Of a stretch of 64,000 nt of DNA, positions 7,793 through 15,975 are shown piece by piece. The first letter of the stretch is position 1, and each line of letters opens with the position of its first letter. Location: the NCBI GenBank assembly GCA_003249255.1, contig QKJP01000048.1, positions 1-64,000 on the forward strand. The letters are read 5' to 3'. The position numbers and the translations under genes are program-made. A model generated the notes under the pieces. The model had not been told where the DNA came from. It ran no database searches and was given only the letters and a program-made list of their open reading frames with translations. The DNA is from Bacteroidales bacterium (GTDB lineage Bacteria; Bacteroidota; Bacteroidia; Bacteroidales; Marinilabiliaceae).

Positions 7793-8680
7793 ATGGATTA
7801 CAGAGACGAAGTCTTTTTATCAGTAGCAGAAAATCTAAGTTTTTCAAAAGCAGCAGATGAACTTTTCATAAGTCAACCTGCCGTTACCAAGCACATTAAA
7901 GAACTGGAATCAAAACTAAACTCATCTCTGTTTGACAGAAAAGGAAATAAAATATACCTCACCAAAGCCGGTAAAGTTTGCTACCGTTTTCTCAAGCAAA
8001 TAAAACAACAGTACCGGGCAATGGAATTTGATTTGGGCCAATTGAATGATAATTTCGAAGGTCTTTTAAAAATTGGAGCCAGTTCTACCATATCTCAATA
8101 CATTATTCCGCCGGTTATTGCTGCCTTTCATCAACGCTATCCCAATATCAACATCGACTTGTTTAACGGGAACTCAGAAGAGATGGAGAAACGCTTGTTA
8201 AATAATGACATTGATTTGGCTTTGGTGGAGAATGAATCCTCTCAAGCGAATATTCGCTACCGGGAATTTTTACACGACGAAATTGTGGTTGTTACAGGCG
8301 CTCAGAGCGTATACAACAAAAAGAAAAACATTGATCTCACAGATTTACAGCAAATCCCCATTGTTCTCCGAGAAAAAGGATCCGGTACTCTACAGGTCAT
8401 TAATAAAGCCCTAGAGAAACATAAAATAAACACCGAAAAGCTAAACATATTCATCCACATGGGTAGTACTGAAGCCATTAAGAACTTTCTCAATAATTTT
8501 GATGGTATAGCTCTTATATCGGACAAAGCCATTACCAAAGAACTTCAATTAAAAACACTAAGTAAACTAAATCTCAAAGAACTTACCATTCACCGAGAAT
8601 TCCGGATGGCCTATAAATATGGAAACGTTTTAAAAACACCTCAACTCTTTATGGATTTCCTAACTGGATATAACTTTTAG
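7793..8680 (+). CDS. LysR-family transcriptional regulator
   Basis: This 295-residue protein has the standard LysR layout. An N-terminal winged helix (about 1-60, with LSFSKAADELFISQPAVTKHIKELE as helix-turn-helix) is followed by a periplasmic-binding-protein-like sensor domain (about 90-290), which begins LKIGASSTISQYIIPPVIAAF. It precedes a YeiH/UPF0324 transporter gene by 76 nt on the same strand, the pairing seen with YeiE-like regulators. A 17-bp dyad and a TAnnTTTG promoter between the two genes suggest it controls the transporter directly. The inducer is unknown; sulfite or a related sulfur species would be an extrapolation from YeiE. Confidence 0.92.
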   Translation: MDYRDEVFLSVAENLSFSKAADELFISQPAVTKHIKELESKLNSSLFDRKGNKIYLTKAGKVCYRFLKQIKQQYRAMEFDLGQLNDNFEGLLKIGASSTISQYIIPPVIAAFHQRYPNINIDLFNGNSEEMEKRLLNNDIDLALVENESSQANIRYREFLHDEIVVVTGAQSVYNKKKNIDLTDLQQIPIVLREKGSGTLQVINKALEKHKINTEKLNIFIHMGSTEAIKNFLNNFDGIALISDKAITKELQLKTLSKLNLKELTIHREFRMAYKYGNVLKTPQLFMDFLTGYNF

Positions 8681-8685
8681 TTATA
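8669..8685 (+). promoter_or_regulatory. Candidate LysR operator upstream of the YeiH-type gene
   Basis: TATAAC-TTTTA-GTTATA is a perfect 6-bp inverted repeat with a 5-nt centre and contains the T-N11-A pattern of LysR recognition sites. Its centre (8677) is about 65 nt upstream of the start point expected from the -7 box at 8728-8735, the classical position for LysR binding. It overlaps the stop codon of the LysR gene. Confidence 0.5.
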
Positions 8686-8703
8686 AATGTTAATTATATG
8701 TGA

Positions 8704-8735
8704 TTTGTTTTAATTATATCAATCTCCTACCTTTG
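8704..8735 (+). promoter_or_regulatory. Promoter of the YeiH-type gene (TTTG-N20-TACCTTTG)
   Basis: TTTG at 8704-8707, a 20-nt spacer and TACCTTTG at 8728-8735 match the full Bacteroidota consensus. The box lies inside the longest possible reading frame (GTG at 8700), so it argues for translation from the ATG at 8757. Confidence 0.75.
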
Positions 8736-8756
8736 AACTATAATTTTTTGGGAGAA

Positions 8757-9674
8757 ATGATACAGAAAAAAGCAGTTCACATAATTTACATTGCCGCAAT
8801 TATTGTTTTCGCATTAGGCATTACTAGCCCAATAGTTGCATTAATAAGTGGACTGCTTTTTTCAGTTTTCAACCTTCAGCTAAAAAGTTTTTCAAACTAT
8901 TCGTCATTCATCTTAAAAGCCGCTATTGTAATACTTGGTTTTAACATGGATTTAAACCAGGTAATCGAAACAAGCAAGTCAGGCTTTAGCATTACAGCTA
9001 TTTCAGTTACAGCAACTTTATTATTCGGCCTGGCATTTGGCCGCCTTTTTAAGCTTGAAAGAAATGTAGCTTTACTCATATCAGCCGGTACTGCCATTTG
9101 CGGAGGAAGTGCCATTGCCGCAGTTGCACCTACCATTAATGCAAAAAACCATCAAATATCATTTGCCTTAATCGTGGTTTTTGTATTAAATGCACTCGCT
9201 TTAATCCTATTTCCTTACCTGGGACATCTATTAAACATGAGCCAGGAAGCTTTTGGAACATGGTCTGCAATTGCTATTCACGACACCAGCTCGGTGGTGG
9301 GAGCCGGAGCTGCTTATGGCGAAGAAGCTTTAAAAATCGCAACCACCGTAAAACTCACAAGATCACTATGGATCATCCCTGTTTCTTTAACTTTTGCATT
9401 ATACAATAAACAAACAGATAAAGTACAATTCCCTTGGTTTATAGCCCTGTTTGTTTTGGCTATTCTAACAGGACATTTTGTACCCAACCTTAAAACATTG
9501 TATAACATGGCTAATTATGCCGGACACCAGGGAATGACCGTAGCTTTATTTTTAATTGGAAGTGGAATTTCTTTAAAAGAAGTCAAAAATGTAGGTTTCA
9601 AATCTTTTATTCAGGGATTACTTCTTTGGATACTCATTAGCGCAGGTTCTTTGCTTGCGATTTTATCTCATTAA
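8757..9674 (+). CDS. YeiH/UPF0324 family putative sulfate exporter
   Basis: This 305-residue integral membrane protein has about ten hydrophobic helices. It carries the family signature around ISAGTAICGGSAIAAVAPTI and the downstream AIHDTSSVVGAGAAYG block. The family is annotated as a putative sulfate exporter, but its transported substrate is not firmly established. The ATG at 8757 was chosen because a complete promoter lies between it and the more upstream GTG at 8700, and because the next residues form the expected first helix. It follows a LysR gene on the same strand and is probably that regulator's main target. No clear terminator follows; a weak hairpin sits at 9722-9745. Confidence 0.88.
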   Translation: MIQKKAVHIIYIAAIIVFALGITSPIVALISGLLFSVFNLQLKSFSNYSSFILKAAIVILGFNMDLNQVIETSKSGFSITAISVTATLLFGLAFGRLFKLERNVALLISAGTAICGGSAIAAVAPTINAKNHQISFALIVVFVLNALALILFPYLGHLLNMSQEAFGTWSAIAIHDTSSVVGAGAAYGEEALKIATTVKLTRSLWIIPVSLTFALYNKQTDKVQFPWFIALFVLAILTGHFVPNLKTLYNMANYAGHQGMTVALFLIGSGISLKEVKNVGFKSFIQGLLLWILISAGSLLAILSH

Positions 9675-9768
9675 GCTCACAAACAAAAAACTTTCCTCCT
9701 AGCTATCAATTTAAAGTTAGCGGTTTAGATATTGTGTTTTAAACCTCAGCAAAGTATTGTACAAAAAT

Positions 9769-9816
9769 CAATTTCAAATTTACACATTAACTCATTAGCG
9801 CATCTGCACATTAGTT
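9769..9816. repeat. GCACAT-rich dispersed intergenic repeat, copy A
   Basis: The run from 9774 (AAATTTACACATTAACTC) to 9814 (GCGCATCTGCACATTAG) aligns closely with copy B at 11569-11605 and partly with the inverted copy C at 15691-15719. It is intergenic, between the YeiH-type gene and the M20 gene, and encodes nothing visible. Confidence 0.6.
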
Positions 9817-9892
9817 ACTCCTGACTTTAAACAACCTTTCCTTTTAATCACTCCAGAACTTGATTATTTAAGCATCTCGTTTCTTAAATCAT

Positions 9893-9900
9893 TATCTTTG
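9893..9900 (+). promoter_or_regulatory. -7 box (TATCTTTG) of the M20 amidohydrolase gene
   Basis: TATCTTTG is a full TAnnTTTG match ending 20 nt before the ATG at 9921. No TTTG stands at the expected -33 distance. Confidence 0.55.
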
Positions 9901-9920
9901 CCAGTAAAAAATTTACAGAA

Positions 9921-11108
9921 ATGGATAGCACTACTAAAATAAAAGCCCTGATAAAAGAAAATTTGGATAAAATCATCGAGTATCGTCGCCATATTCATGA
10001 GCATCCGGAAGTTTCTTTTAATGAAAATGACACCTCCATATATGTTCAAAATCAACTCAAAGAAATGGGCATTTCCTTTACTGCAGGCTTTGTAAAAACT
10101 GGTATTCTTGGGGTAATCAAAGGAAAAAACCCGGAAAAACGCACCATCGCTTTAAGGGCAGATATGGATGCTTTACCCATTACAGAAAAAACCTGCTTAC
10201 CATTCGCCTCAAAAAATGAAGGTGTGATGCATGCCTGTGGTCATGATGCACACACTGCTGCTCTATTGGGCGCTGCGAGGGTTCTTAATTCGCTAAAAGA
10301 AGAATGGGAAGGCACCTTGTTATTAGTATTTCAACCGGCTGAAGAAGTACACCCGGGCGGTGCTAAACTCATGATGGATGAAGGTGTATTTGATGAATAC
10401 AAACCCGATTTAATCTTAGGTCAACATGTGTTACCAACAATGGAAACAGGTCATGCAGGCTTTAAAGAAGGCATGTATATGGCCTCGGGTGATGAAGTAC
10501 ACATTACCGTAAAAGGCAAAGGAGGACACGCAGCCATGCCACATGCTCTAACCGATACGGTAGTGATTGCCTCACAAATTATCATTTCGCTCCAGCAGAT
10601 TGTGAGTCGTATTGTTCCTGCACAGATACCAACAGTTTTATCCTTTGGTAAAGTCATTGCCGATGGGGCGACAAACGTTATTCCTGAATCGGTTTATATT
10701 GGTGGAACTTTACGTACCATGGATGAAAAATGGAGAGCCATTATCAAACAAAAGATTAGAGAAATTGCTAATTCGATTGCCAACTCGATGGGTGCTGAAT
10801 GTGAATTTGACATTAAAGATGGATATCCGGTAGTCACTAACGATGCCGATATGACTCGCAAATGCATTTCTTTCTCTCACGAGTATCTAGGTGAAGAAAA
10901 TACTGAATACATGGACATTAGAATGACTGCCGAGGATTTTGGATATTACACTCAAAAATACCCTTGTTCGTTCTATCGTTTTGGAGTTAAGCAAGCCGAA
11001 GGTGAAACCGGTAACTTACACACCCCGCAATTTAATTTAAATGAGGATTCCTTGGAGCCGGCTGCCGGCTTAATGGCCTACATGGCATACCGCTTTTTAA
11101 CGGAGTAA
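9921..11108 (+). CDS. M20-family metallo-amidohydrolase
   Basis: This 395-residue cytoplasmic protein belongs to the M20D group (IAA-amino-acid hydrolase, hippurate hydrolase and N-acyl-amino-acid deacetylases). Visible motifs are RRHIHEHPEVSF near the start, RADMDALPI, the metal-binding MHACGHDAHTAALLGAA (about 100-116), the catalytic FQPAEE and the LGQHV block. The lid/dimerisation domain with GKGGHAAMPH follows. The final FNLNEDSL region holds the last metal-site segment. The exact acyl or amino-acid substrate cannot be told. It is a single gene with its own -7 box. Length and active-site set are complete. Confidence 0.9.
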   Translation: MDSTTKIKALIKENLDKIIEYRRHIHEHPEVSFNENDTSIYVQNQLKEMGISFTAGFVKTGILGVIKGKNPEKRTIALRADMDALPITEKTCLPFASKNEGVMHACGHDAHTAALLGAARVLNSLKEEWEGTLLLVFQPAEEVHPGGAKLMMDEGVFDEYKPDLILGQHVLPTMETGHAGFKEGMYMASGDEVHITVKGKGGHAAMPHALTDTVVIASQIIISLQQIVSRIVPAQIPTVLSFGKVIADGATNVIPESVYIGGTLRTMDEKWRAIIKQKIREIANSIANSMGAECEFDIKDGYPVVTNDADMTRKCISFSHEYLGEENTEYMDIRMTAEDFGYYTQKYPCSFYRFGVKQAEGETGNLHTPQFNLNEDSLEPAAGLMAYMAYRFLTE

Positions 11109-11248
11109 TTACTCACAACGCAACACTTTTTTAATTATCAAATACTTATACATTCGCCACCATAATAAAAGACTTTCAATTCCTATTTAGATCAAATTCA
11201 AATAACCAAAATAGGTTTAGGTTTCTTTTCATTATTCAAAAAAGCGGA

Positions 11249-11256
11249 TAATTTTG
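11249..11256 (+). promoter_or_regulatory. -7 box (TAATTTTG) of the ferredoxin gene
   Basis: TAATTTTG matches TAnnTTTG and leaves 32 nt to the ATG at 11289. A TTTTC stretch stands about 18 nt upstream. Confidence 0.55.
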
Positions 11257-11288
11257 CTTTTAGTATTAAACACCATAAACAAAAAAAA

Positions 11289-11456
11289 ATGGCATACGTA
11301 ATTAACGAAGATTGTATCGCTTGCGGTACATGTATTGATGAGTGTCCAGTTGACGCTATCTCCGAAGGCGATATCTATAAAATTGACGCTGACACATGTA
11401 CAGATTGCGGAACTTGTGTAGATGTTTGTCCTACTGAGGCTATCAAACCTGCATAA
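11289..11456 (+). CDS. 2[4Fe-4S] ferredoxin
   Basis: This 55-residue protein has two C-x2-C-x2-C-x3-CP cluster motifs. The first is CIACGTCIDECP (residues 9-20) and the second is CTDCGTCVDVCP (from about residue 38). This is the bacterial dicluster (clostridial-type) ferredoxin fold, a low-potential cytoplasmic electron carrier, for instance for pyruvate or 2-oxoacid:ferredoxin oxidoreductases. It has its own promoter and a strong terminator, and synonymous codons look like those of a highly expressed gene. An open frame on the opposite strand over the same bases is a shadow of it. Confidence 0.95.
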   Translation: MAYVINEDCIACGTCIDECPVDAISEGDIYKIDADTCTDCGTCVDVCPTEAIKPA

Positions 11457-11467
11457 GTAAAAATATG

Positions 11468-11496
11468 AAAGCCCCTTTGAAAGGGGCTTTTTTTTT
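11468..11496 (+). terminator. Intrinsic terminator of the ferredoxin gene
   Basis: A 10-bp stem (11468-11477 with 11481-11490, AAAGCCCCTT/AAGGGGCTTT) is followed by a run of Ts, 11 nt after the stop. Confidence 0.9.
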
Positions 11497-11568
11497 GCAC
11501 TCTCCATTCTAAACAAGTAGCGTTAGACATCTGATTTGCATTTCAGCCTCTAACAAATGTTGAATCAT

Positions 11569-11605
11569 CAATTTGCACATTGAGGCATTAGCACATCAGC
11601 ACATA
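11569..11605. repeat. GCACAT-rich dispersed intergenic repeat, copy B
   Basis: CAATTTGCACATTGAGGCAT followed by TAGCACATCAGCACATA shares most positions with copy A (9769-9816). Its first 12 bases recur exactly in the reverse complement of copy C. It lies in the spacer between the convergent ferredoxin and formyl-THF cyclo-ligase genes. Confidence 0.6.
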
Positions 11606-11614
11606 TAAATACTT

Positions 11615-12175
11615 TTATCCGCAAATGACCAAATCCATTGGTACATCATGTGCCTCTACCGGAATTTGTTCTACCATTTGAAATTTAAAAGCAACACCAA
11701 CTTTTAACGCGCGCAGAGTCCGTTTTAAAATCCGATCATAATATCCGGCTCCTCTGCCCATTCTATTTCCCTTTACATCAAATGCCATTCCCGGTATTAG
11801 TACTAAATCTATAAGAGACTCATCGTTTAATGCTTCTCCTATTGGTTCTGCAATATTATATTTGGGTTCAACTTTAAGCTTTTCTTCCCCTTCGAAAAGC
11901 ACCAATTTCAGATCATCCCCATGTATAACCGGCAAATAGATTTCCTTTTGACAATACCATTTATTAATAAAGTCGTGCGTAAAAACCTCATCTTTCAAAG
12001 ACCAAAAACACAATACTTTTTGTGCTCCAACAAATCCTTCATGAGCTTCTAAAAGCTCAAATATCTCACGCGTTGATTTTTCACAATTAGCAAAATCAAA
12101 TTCGTCTTTAAGGGCGCGAATATACTTTCGCAATGCTTTTTTTTCCAGAGATATACTAGTGGGATCGCTCATCAT
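11615..12175 (-). CDS. 5-formyltetrahydrofolate cyclo-ligase
   Basis: This 186-residue enzyme converts 5-formyl-THF to 5,10-methenyl-THF with ATP, recycling folate. The family signatures are the basic N-terminal helix KKALRKYIRALKDEF and the C-terminal LVLIPGMAFDVKGNRMGRGAGYYDRIL, with the nucleotide-binding G-R-G-x-G-Y-Y-D core. Its ATG shares one base with the stop codon of gldB (TAATG), so the two are translationally coupled. A second Met directly follows the first. The length is normal for the family. Confidence 0.93.
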   Translation of the reverse strand: MMSDPTSISLEKKALRKYIRALKDEFDFANCEKSTREIFELLEAHEGFVGAQKVLCFWSLKDEVFTHDFINKWYCQKEIYLPVIHGDDLKLVLFEGEEKLKVEPKYNIAEPIGEALNDESLIDLVLIPGMAFDVKGNRMGRGAGYYDRILKRTLRALKVGVAFKFQMVEQIPVEAHDVPMDLVICG

Positions 12176-13182
12176 TATGGCCTGTATTGAGATTCACTTA
12201 AGATCCGATGTGCATCTTCTTCTTTCATCAATGCATCCAAATTCAATTGAGAATTTTTATCCAAGTAGGCTTCAATAATTTTATAACCCAAATAAATAGC
12301 AGCCCGCCCAGGCGACTCCTGTCCAAAATAGTAGGTAAAAGGGCTCTCTCCCACATATTTTTGAATAATTAGGCGATCGGTTTCAAACAGATGTTTATGC
12401 TCTACCAAACTAGCCCAAAGGTCAGATTCAAACTTATAGCACCAATCCATTTCCTTTTGAGTATAATCAAACAATAAAGAATCCGGAAGCTCCGGCATCA
12501 TCTGACGAACATAATACAAAGCCTTCCCTTTATTAATCATACTACTGATTACATCATTGCTTTTTGTACGCATCGAATAATCTGTCATGGCCATGGCTTT
12601 CATCACATCCGGCACTACCTTTTCGCGAATCATAGTTCCTCTCAAATACACCGGAGTTGCCAGCCATTCGTAAAACTCGCAATCAGCCCCAAGATATCGC
12701 TCTATACTTACAGACACCATTCCCGAATCCACCACAATCGCTTCATTGAAGCCGGAAATATGAAAATATACCTGGGGAATTTCTGCATTTGGATAGTAAT
12801 ATTTATAATACTTGAAGGCTTGGGTTAACTCAGCAGCTAAATCGTCTACATCAGTATATTGCTCCTTACATTTTTCAAGCACGTCTATATTGGCATCGTA
12901 TTCAAGAAATTTTGTTAAGCGCTCGTTAAATTCAGGGTGATCCACGGCACCTACTCGAATAATCCCCTGGCAATAAACATCGAAAAATCGCTTGTATTTT
13001 CCTTTTAACATCGCCACCTCTTCTCCCAAATTCTCTTTATTCATCGAGAAAAAATCCAGATAAAACAACTGAGGCTTTACCTCTAAATCAATATGGCTAA
13101 CATCCGGTGCAGATTTCTTTTGACAGGCAGCCAAACCAATTACACTTAATAAGCCAATAGCAACAATCTTTCCTACATTCAT
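12175..13182 (-). CDS. gldB: GldB-like gliding motility lipoprotein
   Basis: This 335-residue lipoprotein (IGLAAC lipobox) matches the GldB family in the LYFLDFF-like region near the start, the helical middle with YYYPNAEIPQVYFHISGFNEA, and VSIERYLGADCEFYEWLATPVYL. GldB is an envelope lipoprotein needed for gliding in Flavobacterium; its exact role is unclear, and homologues occur in non-gliding Bacteroidota. The ATG at 13182 was chosen over a TTG at 13209 because it gives a normal signal peptide and because the TTG overlaps a -7 box. The usual partner gldC is not next to it. nadE, a common neighbour, lies about 1 kb away on the other strand. Confidence 0.82.
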   Translation of the reverse strand: MNVGKIVAIGLLSVIGLAACQKKSAPDVSHIDLEVKPQLFYLDFFSMNKENLGEEVAMLKGKYKRFFDVYCQGIIRVGAVDHPEFNERLTKFLEYDANIDVLEKCKEQYTDVDDLAAELTQAFKYYKYYYPNAEIPQVYFHISGFNEAIVVDSGMVSVSIERYLGADCEFYEWLATPVYLRGTMIREKVVPDVMKAMAMTDYSMRTKSNDVISSMINKGKALYYVRQMMPELPDSLLFDYTQKEMDWCYKFESDLWASLVEHKHLFETDRLIIQKYVGESPFTYYFGQESPGRAAIYLGYKIIEAYLDKNSQLNLDALMKEEDAHRILSESQYRP

Positions 13183-13206
13183 TTTTTCTAACGGTTTTAA
13201 TAATCT

Positions 13207-13214
13207 CAAAAATA
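13207..13214 (-). promoter_or_regulatory. -7 box (TATTTTTG) of gldB and the cyclo-ligase gene
   Basis: The reverse strand reads TATTTTTG, a full TAnnTTTG match, 24 nt before the gldB ATG. It overlaps the alternative TTG start, which helps exclude that start. Confidence 0.55.
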
Positions 13215-13256
13215 TAAAAAATCATATTTGAAGATGGTCAAACAGCCTGTTTTAAG

Positions 13257-13264
13257 TATGTTTG
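13257..13264 (+). promoter_or_regulatory. Possible -7 box (TATGTTTG) of the small barrel gene
   Basis: TATGTTTG fits TAnnTTTG and lies 76 nt before the ATG at 13341. The -33 match is poor. Confidence 0.4.
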
Positions 13265-13340
13265 CATAAAATTTCATCCATCAAACTTTTTTTTGGTTTG
13301 ATTATTGAGCATAACCGAGGACACTAAAAGAATATTCGAA

Positions 13341-13991
13341 ATGAAACGACACTTATTAATTGCATTAACAGTAACGTTATTTTGTTTTAAAGCCTTTTCT
13401 CAGGAAGACGAAGGCTTACGTTTAGCCATAGTCTTAAGCCCACAAGTATCCTGGATGAGCACCGACCACGAGCAAGTCACTTCAAAAGGTAACCTAATGG
13501 GATACAATTTTGGTATCATCATGGATAACTTCTTTGCTCCCAACTATGCGCTCACTTCCGGATTGACCATTAATTCATCGGGAGGTAAATTACACTACAA
13601 TCCGGGAATACCGGTAATGGAAATTGGGGGCGAAAACAAAACAAACGTAACTGATGTAACCTACGATCTTAAATACATTGAAATTCCTATTGGTATAAAG
13701 CTTATTACCAACGACTTTAGAAGAAGCAGGTATTATGCTCAGTTTGGATTATACTCACAGTTTAACATCCAGGCTCGAAATGGTGATAAAAAAGCCATAG
13801 GTGATGATATCAATTTCTTTGAAATGGGTTATAACCTTGGTGGAGGTATTGAGTATTCTTTAGGCGGATCTACTTATTTAACAGCCGGCTTATTATACAA
13901 TAATGGATTTATGGATGTAACCAACCACAGTGGCATTGATGACAAAGCAACCTTAAACAGAGTAACCATTCAGTTTGGTATTATTTTCTAA
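13341..13991 (+). CDS. Porin-family outer-membrane beta-barrel protein
   Basis: This 216-residue protein has a signal peptide (MKRHLLIALTVTLFCFKAFS). The mature part shows repeated beta-strand pairs ending in the terminal strand VTIQFGIIF, the pattern of small 8-strand Bacteroidota barrels (OMP_b-brl_2 type). The strands around YYAQFGLYSQFNIQARNG and YNLGGGIEYSLGGSTYL fit this family. A link to the type IX secretion barrel PorT is possible in general shape but cannot be claimed. The ATG at 13341 is preferred over the upstream TTG because it begins the signal peptide. nadE follows 41 nt downstream, so they may share a transcript. Confidence 0.75.
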   Translation: MKRHLLIALTVTLFCFKAFSQEDEGLRLAIVLSPQVSWMSTDHEQVTSKGNLMGYNFGIIMDNFFAPNYALTSGLTINSSGGKLHYNPGIPVMEIGGENKTNVTDVTYDLKYIEIPIGIKLITNDFRRSRYYAQFGLYSQFNIQARNGDKKAIGDDINFFEMGYNLGGGIEYSLGGSTYLTAGLLYNNGFMDVTNHSGIDDKATLNRVTIQFGIIF

Positions 13992-14032
13992 TACCCATGA
14001 TTTGTGAATAAAGAATTAAGAACTAGAGGAAG

Positions 14033-15682
14033 ATGAAAATAGCCGTTGCACAATTAAATTACCACATTGGAAATTTTGAATCGAATGCAAATAAGATAAT
14101 AAACTCAATTAAACAAGCTAAAAGTGATGGTGCTGAATTAGTTGTATTTTCAGAACTGGCTTTATGTGGATATCCACCGTACGATTTACTTGAGCGAAAA
14201 GAATTTGTGCAAAACTGCCTGGCAACTCTCGACAGCATTGCAAAAGAATGTGATACCATTGCTGCAATTGTGGGTGCTCCTGAAATCAATCCGGCTCCTA
14301 AAGGTAAAAACCTTTATAACGCAGCCTATTTTATGGCAGATGGACAAATCAAACAAATTGTAAGAAAAACACTTCTTCCAAACTACGATGTATTTGATGA
14401 GTACCGCTATTTTCAGCCCAACAATGAATTTAACATTATTGAATACAAAGGCAAGCGCATTGCATTAACCATTTGCGAAGACATTTGGGTGAATCAGCCA
14501 TTTGCAAATGCCTTCTCTAAAGATAAATTATACACCATTGCTCCAATGAAGGAATTGGCTAAATTTAATCCGGATTTAGCCATTAACATTGCTGCTTCTC
14601 CATTTTCATACACTCAGGTTGATGTGCGCAGAAGCATTGTAAGCAATAAAGCTGAGCAATTCAACCTTCCATTCATCTACGTGAATCAAGTAGGTGCGAA
14701 TACAGAGCTCATTTTTGATGGCAATAGTAAAGTGGTAAACTCTAAAGGAAACATTGTGATTCAAAGTAAAGCCTTTGATGAAGATTATTTTACTTTCGAT
14801 TCGGCTGAAATAGAAAAACTACCCGCAATTACACCTGAAGAAACCAATCAATTGGCTTTAATCCATGATGCTTTAGTAATTGGAATCAGAGATTATTTTC
14901 AAAAAACAGGTTTCAAACAAGCGACATTAGGTTTATCGGGTGGCATTGATTCTGCCGTAACGGTTGCGTTAGCAGTAGAAGCCTTAGGCAGTGAAAATGT
15001 AAGAGTTCTGTTATTGCCTTCTCAATATTCATCAGACCACTCGATAAAAGATGCCGTTGATTTGGCTGAAAACCTGGGCATTGAATATCATATTGTTCCA
15101 ATAAAAAACATCTTTAACGAATTTAATACGGCTCTAAGTCCAATTTTTGAAGGATTAGAACACAACTTAACCGAAGAAAATATACAAGCACGTATCAGAG
15201 GAACTTTATTAATGGCCTTATCCAATAAGTTTGGCCCCATACTATTAAATACCTCTAATAAAAGTGAAGCTGCTGTAGGTTATGGTACTTTATATGGCGA
15301 TATGAATGGAGGAATTTCGGTACTGGGAGATGTTTATAAGACTGATGTCTTTAAATTGGCCAGATACATCAACCGTAACGGCGAAGTTATTCCTGAAAAC
15401 ACCATTGTAAAACCACCATCAGCAGAACTAAGACCAGATCAGAAAGACTCAGATTCGTTACCGGATTATGATATCCTGGATGGCATTTTATTCAAATACA
15501 TCGAACAAAACCAAAGTCCGCAAGAAATTATTGAGGCAGGTTACGATGAAGCAACCGTAAACAAAGCAATTCGATTGGTAAACATCAATGAATACAAACG
15601 CTTTCAGACGTCACCTACATTAAGAGTTTCCAGCAAAGCTTTTGGTATAGGAAGACGAATTCCGTTGGTTGCAAAGCTTTAA
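14033..15682 (+). CDS. nadE: Glutamine-dependent NAD+ synthase
   Basis: This 549-residue two-domain enzyme makes NAD+ from deamido-NAD+, ATP and glutamine. Residues 1 to about 260 form the nitrilase-type glutaminase with its Glu (FSELALCGYPP), Lys (VRKTLLPNYDVFDE) and Cys (ALTICEDIWV, near residue 148). The rest is the ammonia-using synthetase with the PP-loop LSGGIDSA at about 300-307 and the NTSNKSEAAVGYGTLYGD block. Both domains are complete. It follows a barrel gene after 41 nt and ends in a strong terminator. Confidence 0.96.
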   Translation: MKIAVAQLNYHIGNFESNANKIINSIKQAKSDGAELVVFSELALCGYPPYDLLERKEFVQNCLATLDSIAKECDTIAAIVGAPEINPAPKGKNLYNAAYFMADGQIKQIVRKTLLPNYDVFDEYRYFQPNNEFNIIEYKGKRIALTICEDIWVNQPFANAFSKDKLYTIAPMKELAKFNPDLAINIAASPFSYTQVDVRRSIVSNKAEQFNLPFIYVNQVGANTELIFDGNSKVVNSKGNIVIQSKAFDEDYFTFDSAEIEKLPAITPEETNQLALIHDALVIGIRDYFQKTGFKQATLGLSGGIDSAVTVALAVEALGSENVRVLLLPSQYSSDHSIKDAVDLAENLGIEYHIVPIKNIFNEFNTALSPIFEGLEHNLTEENIQARIRGTLLMALSNKFGPILLNTSNKSEAAVGYGTLYGDMNGGISVLGDVYKTDVFKLARYINRNGEVIPENTIVKPPSAELRPDQKDSDSLPDYDILDGILFKYIEQNQSPQEIIEAGYDEATVNKAIRLVNINEYKRFQTSPTLRVSSKAFGIGRRIPLVAKL

Positions 15683-15690
15683 ATTAATAA

Positions 15691-15719
15691 TGTACTGATG
15701 TGAGAATGTGCAAATTAAC
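15691..15719. repeat. GCACAT-rich dispersed intergenic repeat, copy C (inverted, shortened)
   Basis: The reverse complement reads AATTTGCACATT then CTCACATCAGTACA. It matches copy B (11569-11605) with about ten central bases missing. It starts 8 nt after the nadE stop. Confidence 0.55.
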
Positions 15720-15785
15720 TCTCTACCTATTCGACATTTACCAATAGTACAAAGCACAACATCTGATCGGTAATAAGACTTATAC

Positions 15786-15815
15786 AAGGCTCAGCGATAC
15801 TGAGCCTTTTTTTAT
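15786..15815 (+). terminator. Intrinsic terminator of nadE
   Basis: AAGGCTCAG (15786-15794) pairs with CTGAGCCTT (15100 nt into the window's sixteenth kilobase, 15800-15808) over a 5-nt loop and runs into a T tract. Confidence 0.85.
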
Positions 15816-15869
15816 TTAGAGGTAAGTAGTTAAATACTTATCAATAGTAAGCATACGTTAGCATCAAAG

Positions 15870-15975
15870 ATGCGGTGTCATTAAGCATAGCCTGAAGGGC
15901 TATGAATATCATGCCATGATATTGTTAGCGCCAAATATAGGTGCGTAGTCGTGCGATTAAGACTACGCACCTTTT
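15870..15975. repeat. Dispersed structured intergenic repeat, second copy
   Basis: This copy of the element at 4294-4420 is much better structured. It has GCATC-AAA-GATGC (15871-15883), CATAGCC-N5-GGCTATG (15886-15904), AATATCATG-C-CATGATATT (15905-15923) and an 11-bp stem GGTGCGTAGTC/GACTACGCACC (15940-15950 with 15961-15971) followed by four Ts. The four tandem hairpins suggest a folded RNA or DNA element. Confidence 0.65.

Noticed and set aside
8700-8756. GTG-started extension of the YeiH-type protein
   Set aside because: A complete promoter (TTTG-N20-TACCTTTG) lies inside the extension, so the message begins after this GTG.
11232-11516. 94-codon reverse-strand frame over the ferredoxin gene
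   Set aside because: The forward strand encodes a clear ferredoxin with promoter and terminator; the opposite frame is a shadow that also crosses the terminator.
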